A stretch of DNA of 64,000 bases from Hydractinia symbiolongicarpus (taxonomy: Eukaryota > Cnidaria > Hydrozoa > Anthoathecata > Hydractiniidae). Shown one piece after another: positions 47,300 through 62,100 of this stretch. A model generated the notes under the pieces. That model made no database searches, was not told the origin of the DNA, and worked only from the letters and a program-made list of their open reading frames with translations. The DNA is taken from the NCBI RefSeq assembly GCF_029227915.1, contig NC_079880.1, positions 746,001 through 810,000 on the forward strand, written 5' to 3'. Position 1 is the stretch's first letter; every line of letters begins with the position of its first letter. A program made the translations under genes and the position numbers.

Positions 47300-50200
47300 C
47301 TGAAGAAATAGCGACTGTTTCGAAAACTAAATTTCATTGACTTTTTAACGGTGTCAGTCCGTTTGAGTTACAACGTTTGGGTCACCTATTCGTACCAACA
47401 TGTGTTTAGCGATATTTTTCTGATATTACTAGGTTGCATCGCTTTTAACAATGAAACGATTGAATGTGGGACTTAATTGAACTAACTTTGGACTGTGACC
47501 TGATAAATGTGATAAAGGAGACAATTGGACTCCAAGAAATAACATTCTTCTTAATTTGACATGATTGCCGGAACTCAGCGATTACACTGGGCGGTGTGGT
47601 AGCGCTTCATTTAAAAATTTAGATTAATAAGTCATTTTTTACTGTGGGACCAATCCTAGCCGTTATCGCGCGCTGAAGAAATAGCGACAGTTTCAAAAAC
47701 TACATTTCATTGACTTTCTAACGGTGTCAGTCCGTTTGAGTTACAACGGTTGGGTCACATATTCGTACCAACATGTATTTAGCGATATTTTTCTGATATT
47801 ACTAGGTTGCATCGCTTTTAACAATGAAACGATTGACTGTGGGACTTAATTGAACAAACCTTAGACTGTGACCTAATAAATGTGATAAATGAGAAAATTG
47901 GACTCCAAGAAATAACATTCTTTTCAATTTGACATGATTGCCGGAACTCAGCGATTACACTGGGCGCTGTGGTAGCACTTCAATTAAAAATTTAGATTAA
48001 TTAGTCATTTTTTACTGTGGGACCAATCCTAGCCATTATCGCGCGCTGAAGAAATAGCGACTGTTTCGAAAACTAAATTTCATTGACTTTTTAACGGTGT
48101 CAGTCCGTTTGAGTTACAACGTTTGGGTCACCTATTCGTACCAACATGTGTTTAGCGATATTTTTTTGATATTACTAGGTTGCATCGCTTTTAACAATGA
48201 AACGATTGAATGTGGGACTTAATTGAACTAACTTTAGACTGTGACCTGATAAATGTGATAAAGGAGACAATTGGACTTCAAGAAATAACATTCTTCTTAA
48301 TTTGACATGATTGCCGGAACTCACCGATTACACTGGGTGCTGTGGTAGCGCTTCAATTAAAAATTAAGATAAAAAAGTCATTTTTTACTGCGGGACCAAT
48401 CCTAGCCGTTATCGCGCGCTGAAGAAATAGCCACAGTTTCGAAAACTACATTTCATTGACTTTTTAACGGTGTCAGTCCGTTTGAGTTACAACGGTTGGG
48501 TCACCTATTCGTACCAACATGTGTTTAGCGATATTTTCTGATATTACTAGGTTGCATCGCTTTTAACATTGAAACGATTGACTGTGGGACTTAATTGAAC
48601 TAACTTTGTATTGTCACCTGATAAATGTGATAAAGGAGACAATCGGACTCCAAGAAATAACACTCTTCTTAATTTGACATGATTGCCGAAACTCAGCGAT
48701 TACACTGGGCGCTGTGGTACCGCTTCATTTAAGAATTAAGATAAAAAAGTCATTCTTTACTGTGGGACCAATCCTAACCGTTATCGCGCGTTCAAGAAAT
48801 AGCAACAGTTTCAAAAACCATATTTCATTGACTTTCTAACGGTTTTAGTCCGATTGAGTTACAACGGTTGGGTCACATATTCGTACCAACATGTGTTTAG
48901 CGATATTTTTCTGATATTACTAGGTTGCATCGCTTTTAACAATGAAACGATTGACTGTGGGACTTAATTGAACAAACTTTGGACTGCGACCTAATAAATG
49001 TGATAAATGAGAAAATTGGACTCCAAGAAATAACATTCTTCTCAATTTGACATGATTGCCGGAACTCAGCGATTACACTGGGCGCTGTGGTAGCACTTCA
49101 TTTAAAAATTTAGATTATATAGTCATTTTTTACTGTCGGACCAATCCTATCCATTATCGCGCGCTGAAGAAATAGCGACTGTTTCGAAAACTAAATTTCA
49201 TTGACTTTTTAACGGTGTCAGTCCGTTTGAGTTACAACGTTTGGGTCACCTATTCGTACCAACATGTGTTTAGCAACATTTTTCTGATATTACTAGGTTG
49301 CATCGCTTTTAACAATGAAACGATTGAATGTGGGACTTAATTGAACTAACTTTGGACTGTGACCTGATAAATGTGATAAAGGAGACAATTGGACTTCAAG
49401 AAATAACATTCTTCTAATTTGACATGATTGCCGGAACTCACAGATTACACTGGGTGCTGTGGTAGCGCTTCAATTAAAAATTAAGATAAAAAAGTCATTT
49501 TTTACTTCGGGACCAATCCTAGCCGTTATCGCGCGCTGAAGAAATAGCGACAGTTTCAAAAACTACATTTCATTGACTTTTTAACGGTGTCAGTCCGTTT
49601 GAGTTACAACGGTTGGGTCACCTATTCGTACCAACATGTGTTTAGCGATATTTTCTGATATTACTAGGTTGCATCGCTTTTAACAATGAAACGATTGACT
49701 GTGGGACTTAATTGAACTAAATTTGTATTGTCACCTGATAAATGTGATAAAGGAGACAATCGGACTACAAGAAATAACACTCTTCTTAATTTGACATGAT
49801 TGCCGAAACTCAGCGATTACACTGGGCGCTGTGGTACCGCTTCATTTAAGAATTAAGATAAAAAAGTCATTCTTTACTGTGGGACCAATCCTAACCGTTA
49901 TCGCGCGTTCAAGAAATAGCAACAGTTTCAAAAACCATATTTCATTGACTTTCTAACGGTTTTTGTCCGTTTGAGTTACAACGGTTGGGTCACATATTCG
50001 TACCAACATGTGTTTAGCGATATTTTTCTGATATTACTAGGTTGCATCGCTTTTAACTATGAAACGATTGACTGTGGGACTTAATTGAACTAACTTTGGA
50101 CTGTGACCTAATAAATGTGATAAATAAGATCATTGGACTCCAAGAAATAACATTCTTCTTAATTTGACGTGATTGCCGAAACTCAGCGATTACACTGGGC

Positions 50201-51300
50201 GCTGTGGTACCGCTTCATTTAAGAATTAAGATAAAAAACTCATTTTTTTACTGTGGGACCAATCCTAGCCGTTATCGCGCACTGAAGAAATAGCGACTGT
50301 TTCGAAAACTAAATTTTATTGACTTTTTAACGGTGTCAGTCCGTTTGAGTTACAACGTTTGGGTCACCTATTCGTACCAACATGTGTTTAGCAACATTTT
50401 TCTGATATTACTAGGTTGCATCGCTTTTAACAATGAAACGATTGAATGTGGGACTTAATTGAACTAACTTTGGACTGTGACCTGATAAATGTGATAAAAG
50501 AGACAATTGGACTTCAAGAAATAACATTCTTCTAATTTGACAAGATTGCCGGAACTCACAGATTACACTGGGTGCTGTTGTAGCGCTTCAATTAAAAATT
50601 AAGATAAAAAAGTCATTTTTTACTTCGGGACCAATCCTAACCGTTATCGCGCGCTGAAGAAATAGCGACAGTTTCAAAAACTACATTTCATTGACTTTTT
50701 AACGGTGTCAGTCCGTTTGAGTTACAACGGTTGGGTCACCTATTCGTACCAACATGTGTTTGGCGATATTTTCTGATATTACTAGGTTGCATCGCTTTTA
50801 ACAATGAAACGATTGTCTGTGGGACTTAATTGAACTAAATTTGTATTGTCACCTGATAAATGTGATAAAGGAGACAATCGGACTCCAAGAAATAACACTC
50901 TTCTTAATTTGACATGATTGCCGAAACTCAGCGATTACACTGGGCGCTGTGGTACCGCTTCATTTAAGAATTAAGATAAAAAAGTCATTCTTTACTGTGG
51001 GACCAATCCTAACCGTTATCGCGCGTTCAAGAAATAGCAACAGTTTCAAAAACCATATTTCATTGACTTTCTAACGGTTTTAGTCCGTTTGAGTTACAAC
51101 GGTTGGGTCACATATTCGTACCAACATGTGTTTAGCGATATTTTTCTGATATTACTAGGTTGCATCGCTTTTAACTATGAAACGATTGACTGTGGGACTT
51201 AATTGAACTAACTTTGGACTGTGACCTAATAAATGTGATAAATGAGATCATTGGACTCCAAGAAATAACATTCTTCTTAATTTGACGTGATTGTTGGAAC
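47300..51300. repeat. Three-unit higher-order repeat (~1118 bp), three copies
   Basis: The variant GCGTTCAAGAAATAGCAACAG recurs near 48787, 49904 and 51023 (steps of 1117 and 1119 bp). The partner variant GCGACTGTTTCGAAAAC recurs near 47311, 48056, 49175 and 50293 (steps of 745, 1119 and 1118 bp). Other shared marks are TTTTACTTCGGGACC, TTGTATTGTCACC and TCGGACT(C/A)CAAG. The first interval is a dimer and the later ones are trimers, so unit number changed during amplification. Confidence 0.78.
47641..48013. repeat. Representative satellite monomer (373 bp)
   Basis: One unit counted from ACTGTGGGACC to the base before the next copy at 48014. Landmarks in order are a CpG-dense start (TATCGCGCGCTGAAG), the near-invariant block ATTCGTACCAACATGT, a dyad AGCGAT/ATCGCT, and a second ACTGTGGGAC in GATTGACTGTGGGACTTAATTG about 196 bp into the unit. 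These are followed by an AT-rich stretch, then the short palindromic region CAGCGATTACACTGGGCGCT. This is a useful reference for phase. It is an example, not a computed consensus. Confidence 0.9.
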
Positions 51301-51366
51301 TCAGCGATTGCACTGGGCGCTGTGGTAGCGCTTCATTTTAAAGTTTAGATATATAATTCATTATTT

Positions 51367-51651
51367 AATGGGCGACCAATTCTATCCGTTATCGCGCGCT
51401 AAAGAAATAGCGACAGTTTCAAAAACTACATTTCATTAACTTTCTAACCGTGTCAGTCCGTTTCAGTTACAACGGTTGGGTCACATATTCGTGCCAACAT
51501 GTATTTAGCGATATTTTTCTGTTATTACTAGGTTGCATCGCATTTAACTATGAAACGATTGACTGTGGGACTTAATTGAACTAACTTTGCACTGTCACCT
51601 GATAAATGTGATAAAAGAGACAAGAATTAAGCTAAAAAAAGTCATTTTTTT
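51367..51651. repeat. Shortened satellite unit (285 bp, ~89-bp internal deletion)
   Basis: The distance between successive unit starts is 285 bp instead of about 374. At about 51618-51624 GAGACA joins directly to AGAATTAAGC, skipping the ATTGGACTCC...GTAGCGCTTCATTT part of the unit, including the small palindrome. Two bases (AA) are shared by both edges, consistent with a microhomology deletion. This change is seen only here, so this unit has not been amplified. Confidence 0.8.
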
Positions 51652-52399
51652 ACTGTGGGACCAATCCTAGCCGTTAGCGCGCGCTGAACAAAGAGCGATA
51701 GTTTCAAAAGCTACATTTCATTGACTTTCTAACGGTGTCAGTCCGTTTGAGTTACAACGGTTGGGTCACATATTCGTACGAACATGTATTTAGCGATATT
51801 TTTGTGATATTACTAGGTTGCATGGCTTTTAACTATGAAACGATTGACTGTGGGACTTAATTGAACTAACTTTGCACTGTCACCTGATAAATGTGATAAA
51901 GGAGACAATTGGACTCCAAGAAATAACATTCTTTTTAATTTGACATGATTGCCGAAACTCAGCGGTTACTCTGGGCGCTGTGGTAGCGCTTCATTTAAGA
52001 ATTATGACAAAAAAATTTATTTTTTTACTGTGGGACCAATGCTAGCCGTTAGCCCGCGCTGAAGAAATAGCAATAGTTTCAAGAACTACATTTCATTGAC
52101 TTTTTAACGGTGTCAGTCCGTTTGAGTTACAACGGTTTGGTCACATATTCGTACGAACATGTATTTAGCGATATTTTTGTGATATTACTAGGTTGCATGG
52201 CTTTTAACTATGAAACGATTGACTGTGGGACTTAATTGAACTAACTTTGCACTGTCACCTGATAAATGTGATGAAGGAGACAATTGGACACCAAGAAATA
52301 ACATTCTTCTTAATTTGACATGATTGCCGAAACTCAGTGATTACACTTGGCGCTGTGGTCGCGCTTCATTTAAGACTTAAGCTAAAAAAAGTCATTTTT

Positions 52400-55300
52400 T
52401 TACTGTGGGACCAATCCTAGCCGTTAGCACGCGCTGAACAAAGAGCGATAGTTTCAAAAGCTACATTTCATTTACTTTGTAACGGTGTCAGTCCGTTTGA
52501 GTTACAACGATTGGGTCACATATACGTACCAACATGTATTTAGCGATATTTATCTGAATTTACTAGGTTGCATTGCTTTTAACAGTGAAACCATTGACTG
52601 TGGGACTTAATTGAACTAACTTTGGACTGTGACCTGATAAATGTGATAAATGAGACCAATGGATTCCAAGAAATAACATTCTTCTTAATTTGACGTGATT
52701 GTTGGTACTCAGCGATTCCACTGGGCGCTGTGGTATCGCTTCATTTAAAAATTTCGATATATAAGTCATTCTTTAATGTGCGACCAATCCTATCCGTTAT
52801 CGCGCGCTGAAGAAATAGCGAGAGTTTCAAAAACTACATTTCATTGACTTTCTAACGGTGTCAGTCCGTTTCAGTTACAACGGTTGGGTCACATATTCCT
52901 GCCAACATGTATTTAGCGATATTTTTCTGATATTACTAGATTGCATCGCTTTTAACTATGAAACGATTGCCTGTGGGACTTAATTGAACTAACTTTGCAC
53001 TGTCACTTAATAAATGTGATAAAGGAGACAATTGGACTCCAAGAAATAACATTCTTCTTAATTTGACATGATTGCTGAAACTCAGTGATTACACTGGGCG
53101 CTGTGGTAGCGCTTCATTTAAGAATTAAGCTAAAAAAAGTCAATTTTCTACTGTGGGACCTATCCTACCCGTTAGCACGCAATGAACAAAGAGTGATAAT
53201 TTCAAAAGCTACATTTTATTGACGTTCTAACGGTGTCAGTCCGTTTGAGTTACAACGGTTGGGTCACATATTCGTACCAACATGTATTTAGCGATATTTA
53301 TCTGATATTACTAGGCTGCATCGCTTTTAACAGTGAAACGATTGATTGTTGGACTTAATTGAACTAATTTTGGACTGTTACCTGATAAATGTGATAAATG
53401 AGACAATTGGACTCCAAAAAATAACATTCTTCTTAATTTGACATGATTGCCGGAACTCAGCGACTACACTGGGCGTTGTGGTAGCGCTTCATTTAAAAAT
53501 TTAGATAAATAAGTCATTCTTTACTGTGGGATCAATCCTATCCGTGATCGCGCGCTGAAGAAACAGCGGTAGTTTCAAAAGCTACATTTCATTGACTTTG
53601 TAACGGTGTCAGTCCGTTTGAGTTACAACGGTTGGGTCACATATACGTACCAACATGTATTTAGCGATATTTATCTGACATTACTAGGTTGCATCGATTT
53701 TAACAGTGAAACGATTGACTGTGGGACTTAATCGAACTAACTTTGGACTGTGACCTGATAAATGTGATAAATGAGACCATAGGACTCCAAGAATTAACAT
53801 TCTTCTTAATTTGACGTGATTGTTGGAACTCAGCGATTGCACTGGGCGCTTTGGTAGCGATTCATTTAAAAATTTAGATATATAAGTCATTTTTTAATGT
53901 GCGACCAATCCTATTCGTTATCGTGCGCTGAAGAAATAGCGAGAGTTTCAAAAACTAAATTTCATTGACTTTCTAACGGTGTCAGTCCGTTTCAGTTACA
54001 ACGGTTGGGTCACATATTCGTACCAACATGTATTTAGACATATTTTTCTGATATTACTAGGTTGCATGGCTTTTAACTATGAAACGATTGACTGTGGGAC
54101 TTAATTGAACTAACTTTGGACTGTGGCCTGATAAATGTGATAAAGGAGACAATTGGACTCCAAGAAATAACATTCTTCTTAATTTGACATGATTGCCGAA
54201 ACTCAGTGATTACTCTGGGCGCTGTGGTAGCGCTTCATTTAAGAATTATGCCAAAAAAAGTCATTTTTTTACTGTGGGACCAATCCTAGCCGCCAGCGCG
54301 CGCTGAAGAAATAGCAATAGTTTGAAGAACTACATTTCATTGACTTTCTAACGGTGTCAGTCCGTTTGAGTTACAACGATTGGGTCACATATTTGTACCA
54401 ACATGTATTTAGCGATATTTATCTGATATTACTAGGTTGCATCGCTTTTAACAGTGAAACGATTGACTGTGGGACTTAATTGAACTAACTTTGGACTGTG
54501 GCCTGATAAATGTGATAAATGAGACCATTGGATTCCAAGAAATAACATTCTTCTTAATTTGACGTGATTGTTGGAACTCAGCGATTGCACTGGGCGCTGT
54601 GGTAGCGCTTCATTTAAATATTTAGATATGTAAGTCATTCTTTAATGTGCGACCAATCCTATCCGTTATCGCGCGCTGAAGAAATAGCGAGAGTTTCAAA
54701 AACTACATTTCATTGACTTTCTAACGGTGTCAGTCCGTTTCAGTTACAACGGTTGGGTCACATATTCGTGCCAACATGTATTTAGAGATATTTTTCTGAT
54801 ATTACTAGGTTGCATCGCTTTTAACCATGAAACGATTGACTGTGGGACTTAATTGAACTAACTTTGCACTGCCACCTGATAAATGTGATGAAGGAGACAA
54901 TTGGACTCCAAGAAATAACATTCTTCTTAATTTGATGTGAATGTTGAAACACAGCGATTACACTGGGCGCTGTGGTAGCGCTTCATTTAAAAATTTAGAT
55001 AAATAAGTCATTCTTTACTGTGGGATCAATCCTATCCGTTATACCGCGCTGAAGAAACAGCGATAGTTTCACAAGCTACATTTCATTGACTTTGTAACGG
55101 TGTCAGTCCGTTTGAGTTGCAATGGTTGGGTCACATATTCGTACCAACATGTATTTAGCGATATTTATCTGATATTACTAGGTTGCATCGCTTGTAACAG
55201 TGAAACGATTGACTGTGGGACTTAATTGAACTAACTTTGCACTGCCACCTGATAAATGTGATAAAGGAGACAATTGGACTCCAAGAAATAACATTCTTCT

Positions 55301-56900
55301 TAATTTAACATGATTGCCGAAACTCAGCGATTACTCTGGGCGCTGTGGTAGCGCTTCATTTAAGAATTATGCCAAAAAAGTCATTTTTTTACTGTGGGAC
55401 CAATCCTAGCCGTTAGCGCGCGCTGAAGAAATAGCAATAATTTGAAGAACTACATTTCATTGACTTTCTAACGGTGTCAGTCCGTTTGAGTTACAACGAT
55501 TGGGTCACATATTTGTACCAACATGTATTTAGCGATATTTATCTGATATTACTAGGTTGCATCGCTTTTAACAGTGAAACGATTGACTGTGGGACTTAAT
55601 TGAACTAACTTTGGACTGTGGCCTGATAAATGTGATAAATGAGACCATTGGATTCCAAGAAATAACATTCTTCTTAATTTGACGTGATTGTTGGAACTCA
55701 GCGATTGCACTGGGCGCTGTGATAGCGCTTCATTTAAATATTTAGATATGTAAGTCATTCTTTAATGTGCGACCAATCCTATCCGTTATCGCGCGCTGAA
55801 GAAATAGCGAGAGTTTCAAAAACTACATTTCATTGACTTTCTAACGGTGTCAGTCCGTTTCAGTTACAACGGTTGGGTCACATATTCGTGCCAACATGTA
55901 TTTAGAGATATTTTTCTGATATTACTAGGTTGCATCGCTTTTAACCATGAAACGATTGACTGTGGGACTTAATTGAACTAACTTTGCACTGCCACCTGAT
56001 AAATGTGATGAAGGAGACAATTGGACTCCAAGAAATAACATTCTTCTTAATTTGATGTGAATGTTGAAACACAGCGATTACACTGGGCGCTGTGGTAGCG
56101 CTTCATTTAAAAATTTAGATAAATAAGTCATTCTTTACTGTGGGACCAATCCTTTCCATTATCGCGCGCTGAAGAAATAGCGATAGTTTCAAAAACTACA
56201 TTTCATTGACTTTTCTAACGATGTCAGTCCGTTTGAGTTACAACGGTTGGGTCAAATATTCGTACCAACATGTATTTAGCGATATTTTTCTGATGTTACT
56301 AGGGTGCATCGCTTTTAACTATGAAACGATTGACTCTGGGACTTAATTGAACTAACTTTGATCTGTGTCCTGATAATTGTGACAAAGGAGAAAATTGGAC
56401 TCCAAGAAATAACATTCTTCTTAATTTAACATGATTGCCGAAACTCAGAGATTACTCTGGGCGCTGTGGTAGCGCTTCATTTCAGAATTATGCCAAAAAA
56501 AGTCATTTTTTTACTGTGGGACCAATCCTATCCGATAGCGCGCGGTGAAGAAATAGCAATAGTTTCAAGAACTACATTTCATTGACTTTCTAACGGTGTC
56601 AGTCCGTTTGAGTTACAACGGTTGGGTCACATATTCGTACCAACAAGTATTTAGCAATATTTATCTGATATTACTAGGTTGCATCGCTTTTAACAGTGAA
56701 ACGATTGACTGTGGGACTTAATTGAACTAACTTTGGACTGTAACCTGATAAATGTGATAAATGAGACCATTGGATTCCAAGAAATAACATTCTTCTTAAT
56801 TTGACGTGATTGTTGGAACTCAGCGATTGCACTGGGCGGTGTGGTAGCGCTTCATTTGAAAATTTAGATATGTAAGTCATTTTTTAATGTGCGAGCAATC
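52400..56900. repeat. Three-unit higher-order repeat (~1121 bp), several diverged copies
   Basis: A unit variant with TTATCTGATATTACTAGG, GAGACCATTGGATTCC and GACGTGATTGTTGGAACTC recurs with its TACTAGG at about 52561, 53682, 54430, 55550 and 56672 (steps of 1121, 748, 1120 and 1122 bp). The 54.25-56.1 kb pair is especially alike, sharing GATTGGGTCACATATTTG and TTTAAATATTTAGATATGTAAG. The 748-bp step again shows a change between two- and three-unit spacing. Confidence 0.72.
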
Positions 56901-59130
56901 CTATCCGTTATCGCGCGCTGAACAAAGAGCGATAGTTTCAAAAGCTACATTTCATTGACTTTCTAACGGTGTCAGTCCGTTTGAGTGGCAACGGTTGGGT
57001 CACATATTCGTACCAACATGTATTTAGCGATATTTTTCTGATATTACTAGGTTGCATTGCTTTTAACTATGAAACGATTGACTGTGGGACTTAATTGAAC
57101 TAATTTTGCACTGTCACCTGATAAATGTGATAAAGGAGACAATTGAACTCCAAGAAATAACATTCTTCTTAATTTGATGTGAATGCCGAAACACAGCGCT
57201 TACACTGGGCGCTGTTGTAGCGCTTCATTTAAAAATTTGGATAAATAAGTCATTCTTTACTGTGGGACCAATCCTAGCCGTTAACGCGCGGTGAAGAAAT
57301 AGCAATAGTTTCAAGAACTATATTTCATTGACTTTCTAACGGTGTCAGTCCGTTTGAGTTACAACGGTTAGGTCACATATTCGTACCAACATGTATTTAG
57401 CAATATTTATCTGATATTACGAGGTTGCATCGCTTTTAACAGTGAAACGATTGACTGTGGGACTTAATTGAACTAACTTTGGACTGTAACCTGATAAATG
57501 TGATAAATGATACAATTGAACTCCAAGAAATAACATTCTTCTTAATTTGATGCGAATGCCGAAACACAGCGATTACACTGGGCGCTGTTGTAGCGCTTCA
57601 TATAAAAATTTGGATAAATAAGTCATTTTTTTACTGTGGGACCAATCCTAGCCGTTACCACGCGCTGAACAAAGAGCGATAGTTTCCAAAGCTACATTTC
57701 ATTGACTTTTTAACGGTGTCAGTCCGTTTGAGTTACAACGGTTGGGTCACATATTCGTGCCAACATGTATTTAGCGATATTTTTCTGATATTACTAGGTT
57801 GCATCGCTTTTAACCATGAAACGATTGACTGTGGGACTTAATTGAACTAACTTTGCACTGTGACCTGATAAATGTGATAAATGATACAATTGAACTCCAA
57901 GAAATAACATTCTTCTTAATATGATGTGAATGCCGAAACACAGCGATTACACTGGGCGCTGTTGTAGCGCTTCATTTAAAAATTTGGATAAATAAGTCAT
58001 TCTTTACTGGTGGACCAATCCTAGCCGTTAACGCGCGGTGAAGAAATAGCAATAGTTTCAAGAACTATATTTCATTGACCTTCTAACGGTGTCAGTCCGT
58101 TTGAGTTACAACGGTTAGGTCACATATTCGTACCAACATGTATTTAGCAATATTTATCTGATATTACGAGGTTGCATCACTTTTAACAGTGAAACGATTG
58201 ACTGTGGGACTTAATTGAACTAACTTTGCACTGTAACCTGATAAATGTGATAAATGAGACTATTGGATTCCAAGAAATAACTTTCTTCTTAATTTGACGT
58301 GATTGTTGGAACTCAGCGATTGCACTGGGCGCTGTGGTAGCGCTTCATTTAAAAATTTAGATATGTAAGTCATTCTTTAATGTGCGACCAATCCTATCCG
58401 TTATCGCGCGCTGAAGAAATAGCGAGAGTTTCAAAAACTACATTTCATTGACTTTCTAACGGTGTCAGTCCGTTTCAGTTACAACGGTTGGGTCACATAT
58501 TCGTGCCAACATGTATTTAGCGATATTTTTCTGATATTACTAGGTTGCATCGCTTTTAACCATGAAACGATTGACTGTGGAACTTAATTGAACTAACTTT
58601 GCACTGTCACCTGATAAATGTGATAAAGGAGACAATTGGACTCCAAGAAATAACATTCTTCCTAATTTGACATGATTGCCGAAACTCAGTGATTACACTG
58701 GGCGCTGTGGGAGCGCTTCATTTAAGAATTAAGCTGAAAAAGTCATTTTTTTACTGTGGGACCAATCCTAGTTGTTACCACGCGCTGAACAAAGAGCGAT
58801 AGTTTCAAAAGCTACATTTCATTGACTTTTTAACGGTGTCAGTCCGTTTGAGTGGCAACGGTTGGGTCACATATTCGTACCAACATGTATTCAGCGGTAT
58901 TTTTCTGATATTACTAGGTTGCATCGCTTTTAACTATGAAACGATTGACTGTGGGACTTAATTGAACTAATTTTGCACTGTCACCTGATAAATGTGATAA
59001 AGGAGACAATTGGACTCCAAGAAATAACGTTCTTCTTAATTTGACATGATTGCCGAAACTTAGCGATTACTCTGGGCGCTGTGGTAGCGCTTCATTTAAG
59101 AATTATGCCAAAAAAAGTCATTTTTTTACT

Positions 59131-62100
59131 GTGAGACCAATCCTAGCCGTTAACGCGCGATGAAGAAATAGCAATAGTTTCAAGAATTACATTTCATTGA
59201 CTTTCTAACGGTGTCAATCCGTTTGAGTTACAACGGTCGGGTCACATATTCGTACCAACATGTATTTAACAATATTTATCTGAAATTACTAGGTTGCATC
59301 GCTTTTAACAGTGAAACGATTGACTGTGGGACTTAATTGAACTAACTTTGGACTGTAACCTGATAAATGTGATAAATGATACAATTGAACTCCAAGAAAT
59401 AACATTCTTCTTAATTTGATGTGAATGCCGAAACACAGCGATTACACTGGGCGCTGTTGTAGCGCTTCATTTAAAAATTTAGATAAATAAGTCATTCTTT
59501 ACTGTGGGACCAATCCTTTCCATAATCGCACGCTGAAGAAATAGCGATAGTTTCAAAAACTACATTTCATTGACTTTTCTAACGGTGTCAGTCCGGTTGA
59601 GTTACAACGGTTGGGTCACATATTCGTGCCAACATGTATTTAGCGATATTTTTCTGATATTACTAGATTGCATCGCTTTTAACCATGAAACGATTGACTG
59701 TGGGACTTAATTGAACTAACTTTGCACTGTCACCTGATAAATGTGATAAAGGAGACAATTGGACTCCAAGAAATAACATTCTTCTTAATTTGACATGATT
59801 GCCGAAACTCAGTGATTACACTGGGCGCTGTGGTAGCGCTTCATTTAAGAATTAAGCTAAAAAAGTCATTTTTTTACTGTGGGACCAATCCTAGCCGATA
59901 GCACGCGCTGAACAAAGAGGGATAGTTTCAAATCTACATTTCATTGACTTTCTAACGGTGTCACTCCGTTTGAGTGGCAACGGTTGGGTCACATATTCGT
60001 ACCAACATGTATTTAGCGATATTTTTCTGATATTACTAGGTTGCATCGCTTTTAACTATGAAACGATTGACTGTGGGACTTAATTGAACTAATTTTGCAC
60101 TGTCACCTGATAAATGTGATAAAGGAGACAATTGGACTCCAAGAAATAACGTTCTTCTTAATTTGACATGATTGCCGAAACTTAGCGATTACTCTGGGCG
60201 CTGTGGTAGCGCTTCATTTAAGAATTATGCCAAAAAAAGTCATTTTTTTACTGTGAGACCAATCCTAGCCGTTAACGCGCGATGAAGAAATAGCAATAGT
60301 TTCAAGAATTACATTTCATTGACTTTCTAACGGTGTCAATCCGTTTGAGTTACAACGGTCGGGTCACATATTCGTACCAACATGTATTTAACAATATTTA
60401 TCTGAAATTACTAGGTTGCATCGCTTTTAACAGTGAAACGATTGACTGTGGGACTTAATTCAACTAACTTTGGACTGTAACCTGATAAATGTGATAAATG
60501 ATACAATTGAACTCCAAGAAATAACATTCTTCTTAATTTGATGTGAATGCCGAAACACAGCGATTACACTGGGCGCTGTTGTAGCGCTTCATTTAAAAAT
60601 TTAGATAAATAAGTCATTCTTTACTGTGGGACCAATCCTTTCCATAATCGCACGCTGAAGAAATAGCGATAGTTTCAAAAACTACATTTCATTGACTTTT
60701 CTAACGGTGTCAGTCCGGTTGAGTTACAACGGTTGGGTCACATATTCGTGCCAACATGTATTTAGCGATATTTTTCTGATATTACTAGATTGCATCGCTT
60801 TTAACCATGAAACGATTGACTGTGGGACTTAATTGAACTAACTTTGCACTGTCACCTGATAAATGTGATAAAGGAGACAATTGGACTCCAAGAAATAACA
60901 TTCTTCTTAATTTGACATGATTGCCGAAACTCAGTGATTACACTGGGCGCTGTGGTAGCGCTTCATTTAAGAATTAAGCTAAAAAAGTCATTTTTTTACT
61001 GTGGGACCAATCCTAGCCGATAGCACGCGCTGAACAAAGAGGGATAGTTTCAAATCTACATTTCATTGACTTTCTAACGGTGTCACTCCGTTTGAGTGGC
61101 AACGGTTGGGTCACATATTCGTACCAACATGTATTTAGCGATATTTTTCTGATATTACTAGGTTGCATCGCTTTTAACTATGAAACGATTGACGGTGGGA
61201 CTTAATTGAACTCATTATGCACTGTCACCTGATAAATGTGATAAAGGAGACAATTGGACTCCAAGAAATATCGTTCTTCTTAATTTGACATGATTGCGGA
61301 AACTTAGCGATTACTCTGGGCGCTGTGGTAGCGCTTCATTTAAGAATTATGCCAAAAAAAGTCATTTTTTTACTGTGGGACCAATCCTAGTTGTTACCAC
61401 GCGCTGAACAAAGAGCGTTATTTTCAAAAGCTACATTTCATTGACTTTTTAACGGTGTCAGTCCGTTTGAGTGGCAACGGTTGGGTCACATATTCGTACC
61501 AACATGTATTTAGCGGTATTTTTCTGATATTACTAGGTTGCATCGCTTTTAACTATGAAACGATTGACTGTGGGACTTAATTGAACTAATTTTGCACTGT
61601 CACCTGATAAATGTGATAAAGGAGACAATTGGACTCCAAGAAATAACGTTCTTCTTAATTTGACATGATTGCCGAAACTTAGCGATTACTCTGGGCGCTG
61701 TGGTAGCGCTTCATTTAAGAATTATGCCAAAAAAGTCATTTTTTTACTGTGGGACCAATCCTAGCCGTTAACGCGCGATGAAGAAATAGCAATAGTTTCA
61801 AGAATTACATTTCATTGACTTTCTAACGGTGTCAATCCGTTTGAGTTACAACGGTCGGGTCACATATTCGTACCCACATGTATTTAACAATATTTATCTG
61901 ATATTACTAGGTTGCATCGCTTTTAACAGTGAAACGATTGACTGTGGGACTTAATTGAACTAACTTTGGACTGTAACCTGATAAATGTGATAAATGATAC
62001 AATTGAACTCCAAGAAATAACATTCTTCTTAATTTGATGTGAATGCCGAAACACAGCGATTACACTGGGCGCTGTTGTAGCGCTTCATTTAAAAATTTAG

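Noticed and set aside
47641-48013. CENP-B box in the block TTCGTACCAACATG
   Set aside because: The first half fits the TTCGNNNNA part of the CENP-B box, but the required CGGG is replaced by ATGT, so the core match is incomplete.
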